A DNA stretch of 5,448 nt from Lachnospiraceae bacterium. GTDB taxonomy: Bacteria > Bacillota > Clostridia > Lachnospirales > Lachnospiraceae. This document shows positions 1 through 5,448 of the stretch, one piece after another; position 1 is the stretch's first letter, and every line of letters begins with the position of its first letter. The notes below the pieces were generated by a model that saw only the letters and a list, made by a program, of their open reading frames with translations, did no database searches and was not told where the DNA came from. Both the position numbers and the translations under genes were made by a program. The stretch is taken from assembly GCA_017964055.1 (NCBI GenBank), contig JAGCSS010000157.1:1-5448 (forward strand). Reading direction: 5' to 3'.

Positions 1-692
1 ACCTCGATCGGGACTACAGGGCCGTTACGGGGCTTCTGGACGCAAATGATGGGTATCTGCGCCGCTGCTGCGATGCCGGGGACGGGATCAGGATACTCAG
101 GCAGGATACCTGGGAAATGATGATCAGCTTCATAATCTCCCAGCAAAAACAGATACCTTCGATCCGCAAATGTATCGAGGGACTCTGCGCAAAGCTCGGA
201 ACAAGGATGGAAGACGGTTCTCACGCATGGTATGCCTTCCCCACGGCGGAACAGATCGCGGCAGCGGGACCCGCGGGCGTGCAGGGTTTGTCTTTGGGCT
301 ACCGCGAGCGCTATATCTATGAGACCGCCGTACAGTTCCTTGATCACGGCATTCCCGATGAGACTCTTGCCGCCATGCCCTACGAGGACGCGAAGAAGTA
401 TCTGCTCTCCTTTACCGGCATCGGTGAAAAGGTCGCGAATTGCATCCTTCTCTTCGGAGCGGGCTTCGTTGACGCATTCCCGATCGACACTCACATTAAG
501 GACATTCTCTACCGCGAATATTATCTCCCGAACCTGCACGGAAAAACGGCAGTGCCGCAGGAGAAATTTTCGATGGCGGATTACGACCGGATCACGAACG
601 AATATTTCGGAAAATACAGCGGTTTCAGGGGCATTGTCCAGCAGTGGATTTTCGCAGCGGAAGTGGCGTCGGACCGTGGAAAAATTAAGTAG
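1..692 (+). CDS. ogg: 8-oxoguanine DNA glycosylase/AP lyase (OGG family), 5' end missing
   Basis: Base-excision repair enzyme that removes oxidised guanine from DNA and nicks the abasic site. The reading frame is already open at position 3 (first complete codon) and runs to TAG at 690-692, so about 229 residues are visible and the start lies outside the window. Visible signs are the GIRILRQDTWE segment just before the internal Met codon at 117, which matches the OGG1 'LLRQDP.E' signature, then FIISQQKQI, then the helix-hairpin-helix GIGEKVANC with the catalytic Lys (codon 429-431), and AFPIDTH with the catalytic Asp (codon 486-488). The LRQD segment upstream shows that the Met at 117 is internal and not the true start. 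The C-terminal part (YFGKYSGFRGIVQQWIF) fits the end of the family fold. A general 3-methyladenine glycosylase is less likely because both the Lys and the LRQD signature are present. No clear terminator lies directly after it. It is probably not co-transcribed with potA, since a promoter follows. Confidence 0.9.
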   Translation, partial: LDRDYRAVTGLLDANDGYLRRCCDAGDGIRILRQDTWEMMISFIISQQKQIPSIRKCIEGLCAKLGTRMEDGSHAWYAFPTAEQIAAAGPAGVQGLSLGYRERYIYETAVQFLDHGIPDETLAAMPYEDAKKYLLSFTGIGEKVANCILLFGAGFVDAFPIDTHIKDILYREYYLPNLHGKTAVPQEKFSMADYDRITNEYFGKYSGFRGIVQQWIFAAEVASDRGKIK

Positions 693-714
693 AAAAACCA
701 CAAAAAAATTTATT

Positions 715-749
715 ATTGCATTTAGGAAAAATGCTGATATAATTGCATT
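715..749 (+). repeat. Repeated ATTGCATT element spanning the potA promoter; possible operator
   Basis: ATTGCATT occurs at 715-722, over the -35, and again at 742-749, directly after the -10, 27 bp apart. The inverse half, AATGC, lies between them at 730-734. AATGC 730-734 and GCATT 745-749 therefore bracket the -10 as an imperfect 20-bp palindrome, and GCATT 718-722 with AATGC 730-734 makes a second inverted pair. Such an arrangement fits a dimeric repressor site that would block RNA polymerase. The partial TetR-like gene at the right end is one conceivable source of such a regulator, but nothing here links them. The region is AT-rich, so chance similarity is possible. Confidence 0.35.
716..743 (+). 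promoter_or_regulatory. Probable sigma-70/sigma-A promoter for potABCD (extended -10)
   Basis: A perfect TATAAT lies at 738-743, preceded by TGA at 735-737, which makes an extended -10 (TGnTATAAT). A weak -35, TTGCAT, lies at 716-721 with a 16-bp spacer; only the TTG matches consensus, which the extended -10 can offset. The region is AT-rich against a GC-richer background. Transcription would begin near 750, giving a leader of about 90 bases before potA. No start site has been mapped; this rests on motif reading only. Confidence 0.65.
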
Positions 750-751
750 GT

Positions 752-766
752 TTGAACGCAATTCAA
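752..766 (+). promoter_or_regulatory. Small palindrome TTGAA-N5-TTCAA at the potA transcript start
   Basis: TTGAA at 752-756 and TTCAA at 762-766 are perfect inverse copies around CGCAA. The site lies just downstream of the predicted transcription start. It could be an operator half-site pair, or a weak 5-bp RNA stem at the very 5' end of the leader. Its last two bases are shared with the stem of the following hairpin. Confidence 0.3.
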
Positions 767-790
767 GGGGGACGTGTAAACGCCCCTTTT
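765..790 (+). terminator. Leader hairpin with T-rich tail before potA; attenuator or terminator of the upstream gene
   Basis: AAGGGG 765-770 pairs with CCCCTT 783-788. Inside it, CGT 773-775 pairs with ACG 780-782 around a GTAA (GNRA-type) tetraloop, leaving a GA bulge at 771-772. The 3' arm runs into TTTT (787-790) and then CTCTC, a modest T-rich tail. The form is that of a short intrinsic terminator. It lies downstream of the predicted potA promoter, so it may act as a transcription attenuator in the potA leader. If the main promoter is elsewhere, it may simply end the glycosylase transcript. I see no clearly exclusive antiterminator stem. About 50 bases of A-rich, unstructured sequence separate it from the potA start. 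Confidence 0.5.
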
Positions 791-838
791 CTCTCGCGAA
801 AAAACAGGAAAAAAGAATAAAAATACAGGAGGCAGCGA

Positions 839-2416
839 ATGAAAAAACTGATCCAGTTTAAGAATATCGTTAAGTACTTCGACGGCCAGCTCATCCTTAA
901 AGGTATCAACCTCGATATCTATGAGAATGAGTTCGTTACTCTTCTGGGCCCTTCGGGCTGCGGCAAGACTACGCTCCTCAGGATACTCGGCGGATTCCTT
1001 GAGCCCGATGAGGGTACCGTTGTGTTTGACGGCGAGAACATCACCGATCTTCCGCCCCACAAGAGGGACCTGAACACCGTATTCCAGAAGTACGCGCTGT
1101 TCCCTCATCTGAACGTATATGACAATGTTGCTTTCGGCCTGAAGCTTAAGGGTGAGCCTGCCGACATCATTGAGCAGAAGGTTACCCGTATGCTCAAGCT
1201 TGTAGGCCTCGCTGATTTCGGAAAGCGCGGAGTCCATGAGATGTCCGGCGGACAGCAGCAGCGTGTGGCGATCGCCCGCGCGCTCGTTAACGAGCCCAAG
1301 GTCCTGCTGCTCGATGAGCCTCTGGGAGCGCTTGATGCGAAGCTCCGCAAGGAGATGCAGAAGGAGCTGAAAAAGATCCAGAAGGAAGTAGGCATCACCT
1401 TCATTTTCGTAACGCACGATCAGGAAGAAGCCCTGACCATGTCGGACAAGATCGTTGTAATGAAAGAGGGCGAGATCCAGCAGATCGGCTCTCCCACGGA
1501 TATTTACAACGAGCCCGCGAACCGCTATGTAGCTAACTTCATCGGAGCATCGAACATCGTCGACGGCATCATGGTCGATGATTATAAGGTCATCTTTGAG
1601 GATAAGCAGTTTGAGTGCGTGGATCACGGTTTTGCTCCGAACGAGAGGGTAGACGTGGTCATCAGGCCCGAGGATCTGGATATCGTAGCGCCCAGCAAGG
1701 GCAAGCTCAAAGGCATCGTAAAGTCCGTACTTTTCAAGGGCGTGCACTATGAGACAGTTGTAGAAACAAAGGCAGGTACCTCGATCAAAGTCAAGATGAC
1801 CGTTGATGAGGATAAACCTGTCGTGAATGAAGCGGCAGGCGAGATGATGTCCGCCGATGATTTCTACCTCGACGCCGAGGATATCGATACCCTGACCGAC
1901 GCGATCATCATCGACCGTGCCGACGCTCAGGCCTGGAACCCCGAGACTGATGAGCGTATATCGATCAGCAGGGTTGAGTACGAGATATCAAAGCAGAACG
2001 GGACATACCCGGTTACATTCTTTACATCGGCCGGGACCTGCGTTACTTCGAACATGATCGTGGACGATGTCAACCGCGATGTAAACGAGGACTACGGAGA
2101 AGAGATCTACGCCGTTAATATCTTCAAGACCGTTGATGACATACAGGAAAGCATCGCGTTAAAGACAGACCTGAAGATCTGGGCAAACGCCGTTGCATTC
2201 GACCTCGAGGACGGCAGCCCCGTTGAGATCACCGATGTTATTTATGATTTCGATCCCGCGACCATCACTCCGGGTGAGTACTATGTGACCTTCAAAACGA
2301 CAGGTTATACCTACAGAGTGGACACGACCGATAAATCCGAGGTCGGAGCCGCAGTGGGACTGGCATTCACGCCCGAGGATCTGCACATTATGTCGAAGAC
2401 CCAGGGAGAAGACTGA
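839..2416 (+). CDS. potA: Polyamine ABC importer ATPase PotA with an enlarged C-terminal domain
   Basis: ATP-hydrolysing subunit of a spermidine/putrescine-type importer, acting as a dimer on the inner face of the membrane with PotB and PotC. The nucleotide-binding domain fills residues 1-235: Walker [10 protein letters not shown] at 37-45, Q-loop Gln83, signature MSGGQ 135-139, Walker B VLLLDE 155-160, D-loop GALD 163-166 and switch His193, all intact. The TOBE region begins near residue 238 (VVIRPEDL at 273-280, [18 protein letters not shown] 288-305) and its last strand, [15 protein letters not shown], lies at 506-520. Between these, at about 321-500, is a strongly acidic extra block, so the protein is 525 residues against about 350-380 for typical PotA. 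The start is set by AGGAGG at 827-832, six bases before ATG. The frame is continuous, so this is not a frameshift or a gene fusion by read error. PotA rather than a sugar or iron importer ATPase is inferred from the '[11 protein letters not shown]' segment and from potB, potC and potD downstream. Confidence 0.93.
   Translation: MKKLIQFKNIVKYFDGQLILKGINLDIYENEFVTLLGPSGCGKTTLLRILGGFLEPDEGTVVFDGENITDLPPHKRDLNTVFQKYALFPHLNVYDNVAFGLKLKGEPADIIEQKVTRMLKLVGLADFGKRGVHEMSGGQQQRVAIARALVNEPKVLLLDEPLGALDAKLRKEMQKELKKIQKEVGITFIFVTHDQEEALTMSDKIVVMKEGEIQQIGSPTDIYNEPANRYVANFIGASNIVDGIMVDDYKVIFEDKQFECVDHGFAPNERVDVVIRPEDLDIVAPSKGKLKGIVKSVLFKGVHYETVVETKAGTSIKVKMTVDEDKPVVNEAAGEMMSADDFYLDAEDIDTLTDAIIIDRADAQAWNPETDERISISRVEYEISKQNGTYPVTFFTSAGTCVTSNMIVDDVNRDVNEDYGEEIYAVNIFKTVDDIQESIALKTDLKIWANAVAFDLEDGSPVEITDVIYDFDPATITPGEYYVTFKTTGYTYRVDTTDKSEVGAAVGLAFTPEDLHIMSKTQGED
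1811..2338 (+). other. Insert within the PotA TOBE domain: two acidic Ig-like-type repeats
   Basis: This covers approximately residues 325-500 of PotA. Two related units are visible. Unit 1 runs from about 342 to 408, with [16 protein letters not shown] and then [13 protein letters not shown]. Unit 2 runs from about 427 to 494, with [16 protein letters not shown] and then [12 protein letters not shown]. The shared pattern is a short helix-like run, then 'A.A.A....e...v.I..V.Y', then 'G.Y.VTF.T', which resembles the beta-sandwich repeats of Firmicute cell-surface proteins. Residues 321-500 hold 40 Asp/Glu against 12 Lys/Arg, with no signal peptide or membrane segment. Base composition and codon use look like the rest of the gene, so recent transfer is not indicated. 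The function is unknown; a ligand-sensing or partner-binding role is inference only. Confidence 0.75.
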
Positions 2417-2480
2417 TACAGGGAAGCTCCCCAAAAGGAATCAGAAATGGCAAAGCCGTTTCTAAAGAGGAGAAGACTGA
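2405..2480 (+). repeat. 12-bp direct repeat GGAGAAGACTGA at the potA end and in the potA-potB gap
   Basis: The last four codons of potA (GGA GAA GAC TGA, 2405-2416) recur exactly at 2469-2480, 64 bp later and in a different frame. Similarity stops soon outside the 12 bases, though TC.AA lies upstream of both copies. It may be the trace of a small duplication or rearrangement that moved the potA end away from potB, or chance. Confidence 0.5.
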
Positions 2481-2530
2481 CGTTATTGTCCAAACTTAAT
2501 CTGATGCGAAAGGCAGGGTTAACCGTTTAG
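2447..2530 (+). CDS. Possible 27-residue basic leader peptide upstream of potB
   Basis: ATG at 2447 opens 27 codons ending in TAG at 2528-2530, directly against the potB ATG at 2531, in the same frame. AAGGA at 2435-2439, seven bases before the ATG, is a reasonable ribosome site. The peptide (MAKPFLKRRRL... ending KAGLTV) has eight Lys/Arg and no acidic residue, and it matches no family I recognise. potB itself lacks a good ribosome site at normal distance, so ribosomes finishing this small frame could restart on potB. It may also be a lost N-terminal extension of PotB or just untranslated spacer. Two in-frame stops, the potA TGA and this TAG, bracket it. Confidence 0.3.
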   Translation: MAKPFLKRRRLTLLSKLNLMRKAGLTV

Positions 2531-3370
2531 ATGAAATCATACAGAAAAATGACGTATCCGTACGTTGTATGGATCGCGATAATGATCGTGCTGCCCATGA
2601 TCCTGATAATGTTCTACGCATTTACCAAGACGGGCAACTCGGTAGTACAGTTCAAGTTTACGCTGGAGAATTTCGCGAGATTCTTCAGCGACAGGATATT
2701 CCTCGAGGTACTCGGCAGGTCTCTGCGGGTAGCGCTCATCACCACGGTCGTCTGCATACTCCTCGGATATCCGGCGGCCTATTACATCGCGAAATGCAGT
2801 GAAGGCCTGAAAATGAAATGGGTCCTGATCATCACCTTCCCGACCTGGATCAATATGCTCGTGCGTACCTACGCATGGATCGGCATCCTCCAGGACGACG
2901 GCGTGATCAACAAGTTCCTCGGATTCTTCGGCATCGGCCCCGTCACTATGATGTACACGGAATTTGCGGTAATACTGGGAATGGTCTATAACTTCATCCC
3001 CTTTATGATCCTGCAGATATATACTTCGCTCACGAAAATGGATTACAGCCTGATCGAGGCGGCACAGGACCTCGGCGCGGACCGTCTCCGCTGCTTTACG
3101 AAGGTTACGCTCCCGCTTTCGCTCCCGGGCGTTATCAGCGGCATTACGCTGGTTTTCCTGCCCGCGGTATCGAGCTTCTGCATACCTAAGCTCCTCGGCG
3201 GCGGACAGTACGTGCTCGTCGGCAACGTCATCGAGTCCCAGTTCCTGACTTCGGGCGACTGGAGCTTCGGCAGCGCGATCTCGCTGATCATGGCGATCAT
3301 AATCATGATCTCCCTCTATGTCACCAAAAAGCTTGACAGGTCGGAGATTCAGGAAAGGAGCGCGAGCTGA
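2531..3370 (+). CDS. potB: Polyamine ABC importer permease PotB
   Basis: One of two membrane subunits that form the translocation path for polyamines across the cytoplasmic membrane. The 279 residues match the usual PotB size. About six membrane helices can be read: roughly 11-31, 66-88, 97-118, 143-165, 200-218 and 247-265. The EAA loop that docks on the ATPase is at 176-195, with E176-A-A, G182 and the closing LP at 194-195. The start fits the family, with a short cationic MKSYRK head followed by the first helix. The ribosome site is weak: AGGG at 2515-2518 is 12 bases from ATG, and the palindrome GGTTAACC lies between at 2517-2524. Translation may therefore be coupled to the short frame that ends just before it. 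Its TGA overlaps the potC ATG by one base, so the two permeases should be made in equal amounts. Confidence 0.92.
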   Translation: MKSYRKMTYPYVVWIAIMIVLPMILIMFYAFTKTGNSVVQFKFTLENFARFFSDRIFLEVLGRSLRVALITTVVCILLGYPAAYYIAKCSEGLKMKWVLIITFPTWINMLVRTYAWIGILQDDGVINKFLGFFGIGPVTMMYTEFAVILGMVYNFIPFMILQIYTSLTKMDYSLIEAAQDLGADRLRCFTKVTLPLSLPGVISGITLVFLPAVSSFCIPKLLGGGQYVLVGNVIESQFLTSGDWSFGSAISLIMAIIIMISLYVTKKLDRSEIQERSAS

Positions 3371-4179
3371 TGAAGAAAAAGAAGCGTATCCTTTCGAGCA
3401 TATTTATGGGCCTGCTCGTGATATTTTTCTATGCGCCCATACTCTACACGATAGTTTTCTCGTTCAATGACAGCAGGTCGCTCACAAAGTTCGCGGGCTT
3501 CTCGCTGCAGTGGTACGAGAAGATGTTCAGCAACAGGACCATGATGGAGTCCGTATTCTACACGATCGTTACGGCAGTTATCGCTACCGCCGTATCGACC
3601 TTTGTCGGAACCGTCACGGCCATTGGTCTTTCGAAGTCAAAGGCCGTCCTGCGCGCGATCGTTGAGCAGGTGAACAACCTGCCCATCATGAACCCCGAGA
3701 TCGTTACGGCCATCGGCCTGCTGATGTTCTACAGCGCGATCCATTTCCGCAAGGGCTTTCTTACTATGCTGCTCGCGCACATCATGTTCTGTATCCCCTA
3801 CGTGATACTGAGCATAGCGCCGAAGCTGCGCACACTGGACCAGAACCTCGCGGACGCGGCGATGGACCTCGGCTGCACGCCCTGGCAGGCGCTGATCAAG
3901 GTCATCGTGCCCCAGATCAAGCCCGGCATCGTCAGCGGCGCGCTCATCGCTTTCACGATGAGTTTTGACGATTTCGTCATCTCGTATTTCGTTACGGGAA
4001 ACGGTGTATCCAATATCTCGATTTTGGTATACACCATGTCGAAGCGCATCAATCCTTCGATCAACGCGCTCTCGACACTGATCATAGTGATCATATCGGT
4101 ATTCCTGCTGCTCTATAACCTGATCCCCGCGATCGCCGAGAAGCGTAATTCGAAGCGTATCAAGGCCACAGAGGACTAG
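3370..4179 (+). CDS. potC: Polyamine ABC importer permease PotC
   Basis: Second membrane subunit, pairing with PotB. It has 269 residues, normal for PotC. A lysine-rich head (MKKKKR) leads into a first helix at about 9-31, and further helices lie near 62-86, 108-123, 129-150, 187-207 and 233-254. The ATPase-docking EAA loop is at 162-181, in the variant form D162-A-A, G168 and V-P at 180-181. The SFDDFVISYF stretch at 198-207 is characteristic of the PotC branch. The start uses TGATG, sharing one base with the potB stop, and AAGGAG at 3355-3360 lies nine bases upstream. The charged tail (EKRNSKRIKATED) is presumably cytoplasmic. No damage is seen. Confidence 0.92.
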   Translation: MKKKKRILSSIFMGLLVIFFYAPILYTIVFSFNDSRSLTKFAGFSLQWYEKMFSNRTMMESVFYTIVTAVIATAVSTFVGTVTAIGLSKSKAVLRAIVEQVNNLPIMNPEIVTAIGLLMFYSAIHFRKGFLTMLLAHIMFCIPYVILSIAPKLRTLDQNLADAAMDLGCTPWQALIKVIVPQIKPGIVSGALIAFTMSFDDFVISYFVTGNGVSNISILVYTMSKRINPSINALSTLIIVIISVFLLLYNLIPAIAEKRNSKRIKATED

Positions 4180-4180
4180 A

Positions 4181-4246
4181 CCGGCAGAGCCGTTATGCAT
4201 ATTTAATCAGCGGCCGGCAGCAGAGGAGACTGCGCACGGACCGTGC
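4181..4246 (+). promoter_or_regulatory. Two inverted repeats in the potC-potD gap
   Basis: CCGGC at 4181-4185 pairs with GCCGG at 4213-4217 across a 27-base loop. GCACGG 4234-4239 and CCGTGC 4241-4246 form a 13-bp palindrome that can fold into a 5-bp hairpin with a 3-base loop, ending only four bases before the potD ribosome site. Only a short ATTT follows, so it is a poor terminator. It could protect or expose the 5' end of a potD mRNA, which would raise binding protein output over the permeases, or it could be a protein site. I see no convincing promoter here. Confidence 0.4.
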
Positions 4247-4267
4247 ATTTAGGAGGGAAAGTAAAGA

Positions 4268-5353
4268 ATGAAGAATGTTAAGAGAATTGCGGCAGCAGTG
4301 CTGATCGTTGTTATGTGCCTTTCGGCGGCTGCATGCTCGAAAAAGGGAAGCGCCGACGCAAAAGAGAAGTACGGATCGACCGTGCTCAAGGTTTTTCTTC
4401 CCGGTGAATATATTGCCGACAACCTGATCCCCGATTTCGAAAAGGAATTCGGCGTGACCGTTATCCCCGAGCTTTTTGATTCGAACGAGATGATGTACAC
4501 CAAGTTCAGCGCGGGCGAGACCTATGACGTGCTGATCCCTTCGGATTACATGATCGAGCGTCTGATCAAGGAGGAACAGCTGCAGAAGCTCGACCACAGC
4601 CTGATCCCCAACATGAAGAATCTGGCCGACGAGGTTAAGAACGCGGCCTACGACAGCGACAATTCCTACTCAATTCCCTATTTCTGGGGCACCGTGGGCA
4701 TCGTTTACAACAAGAACAATGTTCCGCTCTCGGAGCTCGAGAGCAAGGGCTGGGACATCTTCCGCGACAGCAAGTACGCAGGCAGGGCTTATTTCTACGA
4801 TTCGGAGCGCGACGGCTTCATGATCGCCGCAAAGCAGCTCGGCTACTCGGCAAACAGCAGCGACGAGGCTGAGATCAATGCGGAGTATGAGTGGCTCCTC
4901 GACATGAAGGCGGCTACCGATCCCGTATTTGTTACCGACCAGGTTATCGACGGCATGATCAACGGCACCAAGGACCTCGCGGTAGTATACAGCGGCGACG
5001 CGGTTACCATTCTTTCGGAGAATGAGGACATGGGCTACTACACACCCGCTTCCGGAACCAACAGATGGTACGACGCGATGGTAATCCCCGCAAACGCTGA
5101 GAACCCCAAGCTCGCGCATGAGTTCATCAATTTCGTTCTTTCGGACGACATCAGCCGCGACAACACCGAGGCTGTATGCTACGCTTCTCCCAACGGAAAC
5201 ATTCTCGACGAGATGACCGCCGAGGGCGGAGAGTTCGAAGGCAACGAGGCATATTATCCCAGAGATTACGCGCTTGACGAGATCTATCATGATGACGAGA
5301 AGCTCAGAAAGACCCTCTCCGGACTCTGGATCAAGGTAACCGCAGCGCACTGA
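4268..5353 (+). CDS. potD: Polyamine-type ABC importer substrate-binding lipoprotein PotD
   Basis: Extracellular, lipid-anchored solute receptor that hands its ligand to PotB-PotC. The lipoprotein signal peptide runs over residues 1-22 (MKNVKR, hydrophobic core, LSAAA) and Cys23 is the likely lipidated residue. The mature part is a periplasmic-binding-protein fold of the spermidine/putrescine family: GEYIADNLIPDFEKEFGV 46-63, YDVLIPSDYMIERLIKE 86-102, YSIPYFWGTVGIVYN 134-148, and RWYDAMVIPANAENP 266-280. From memory of E. coli PotD, Trp255 and Asp257 correspond to Trp267 and Asp269 here. Trp229 seems replaced by Tyr241, and the early 'NWGEY' reads FLPGEY, so ligand preference may differ. The 361 residues are normal. 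The start follows AGGAGG at 4251-4256 with an 11-base spacer, slightly long. It is last in the operon. Confidence 0.92.
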   Translation: MKNVKRIAAAVLIVVMCLSAAACSKKGSADAKEKYGSTVLKVFLPGEYIADNLIPDFEKEFGVTVIPELFDSNEMMYTKFSAGETYDVLIPSDYMIERLIKEEQLQKLDHSLIPNMKNLADEVKNAAYDSDNSYSIPYFWGTVGIVYNKNNVPLSELESKGWDIFRDSKYAGRAYFYDSERDGFMIAAKQLGYSANSSDEAEINAEYEWLLDMKAATDPVFVTDQVIDGMINGTKDLAVVYSGDAVTILSENEDMGYYTPASGTNRWYDAMVIPANAENPKLAHEFINFVLSDDISRDNTEAVCYASPNGNILDEMTAEGGEFEGNEAYYPRDYALDEIYHDDEKLRKTLSGLWIKVTAAH

Positions 5354-5372
5354 TACCGTTCTTCGGTATTTT
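5353..5372 (+). terminator. Weak intrinsic terminator after potD
   Basis: ATACCG 5353-5358 pairs with CGGTAT 5364-5369 around TTCTT, and the 3' arm runs into TTTT at 5369-5372. The stem starts on the last base of the potD stop codon. Six base pairs and four Ts make a weak terminator, so some read-through into the next gene is likely. Confidence 0.5.
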
Positions 5373-5404
5373 AGAATAATAACAGGCACCGAAGGAAGGT
5401 TTTT

Positions 5405-5448
5405 ATGAGTGCTCTTGAGACAAAAGAGAAGATACTGGACACCACGCT
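5405..5448 (+). CDS. Start of a probable TetR-family transcriptional regulator, cut by the window end
   Basis: Only 14 complete codons are present (MSALETKEKILDTT). The 'TKEKIL.T' run is what usually opens the DNA-binding helix-turn-helix domain of TetR/AcrR repressors. The start is supported by AAGGAAGG at 5392-5399, five bases before the ATG. The gene lies 51 bases after the potD stop, beyond a weak terminator, so it may be partly co-transcribed and could regulate this operon. The identification rests on very few residues and another family is possible. Confidence 0.5.
   Translation, partial: MSALETKEKILDTT

Noticed and set aside
764..790. Guanidine-II (mini-ykkC) riboswitch, suggested by ACG within the leader hairpin
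   Set aside because: That class needs two hairpins each with an ACGR loop. Here there is one hairpin, its loop is GTAA, and the ACG bases are in or next to the stem.
232..861. Alternative + frame running from the glycosylase gene into potA
   Set aside because: It is Arg/Ser-rich out-of-frame translation that crosses the promoter region. The overlapping frame holds the intact OGG catalytic motifs.
722..1747. Long open frame on the minus strand opposite potA (341 codons)
   Set aside because: It mirrors the codon pattern of potA, has no ribosome site, and its translation shows no recognisable domain. potA on the other strand has all ABC motifs.
1811..2338. PotA length explained by a frameshift, read-through or assembly join
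   Set aside because: The frame is continuous, the TOBE domain resumes correctly after the insert, and codon use stays similar throughout.
3637..4200. Minus-strand open frame opposite potC
   Set aside because: Composition is dominated by D, R, H and Q, as expected from reading a membrane-protein gene backwards. It has no start signals.
4670..5389. Long open frame on the minus strand opposite potD (239 codons)
   Set aside because: A shadow of the potD codon bias. Its translation is low-complexity in V, L, R and G and it would have to start within the potD terminator.
5359..5404. Separate promoter for the TetR-like gene (TAGAAT near 5372-5377)
   Set aside because: There is no acceptable -35 at the right distance, and the match overlaps the terminator tail; too weak to list as a feature.

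Overview
The window looks like chromosomal DNA of a low-to-mid GC Firmicute, most likely a Clostridia member of the Lachnospiraceae/Oscillospiraceae kind. The reasons are strong AGGAGG-type ribosome sites, a Gram-positive lipoprotein as the solute-binding protein, and protein sequences that read like clostridial PotABCD. This placement is inference; there is no rRNA or other marker here.

Layout, all on the + strand: (1) positions 1-692 hold the 3' part of an OGG-type 8-oxoguanine DNA glycosylase/AP lyase. (2) Positions 693-838 are a regulatory gap with an extended -10 promoter, a repeated ATTGCATT element around it, a small palindrome, and a GC-rich hairpin followed by a T-rich run. (3) Positions 839-5353 form a complete polyamine-type ABC importer operon in the order potA (ATPase), potB and potC (permeases), potD (lipid-anchored binding protein). 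(4) A weak hairpin/T-tract terminator follows potD. (5) From 5405 the first 14 codons of another gene run off the end; they resemble the N-terminus of a TetR-family repressor.

How the genes work together: PotD, tethered outside the membrane, would capture putrescine/spermidine or a related cation and deliver it to the PotB-PotC channel. A PotA dimer would power import by ATP hydrolysis. potB and potC overlap by one base. potC-potD and potA-potB are separated by about 90 and 115 bases that carry short structures.

The main anomaly is PotA. At 525 residues it is about 150 longer than the usual 350-380, because an acidic block of roughly 180 residues, made of two Ig-like/beta-sandwich-type repeats of the kind seen in Firmicute surface proteins, sits inside its C-terminal TOBE domain. 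Smaller points are a possible 27-codon basic peptide gene whose stop abuts the potB start, a 12-bp direct repeat around the potA end, and a likely attenuator in the potA leader. I see no wholly new system. The rest is an ordinary transport operon.
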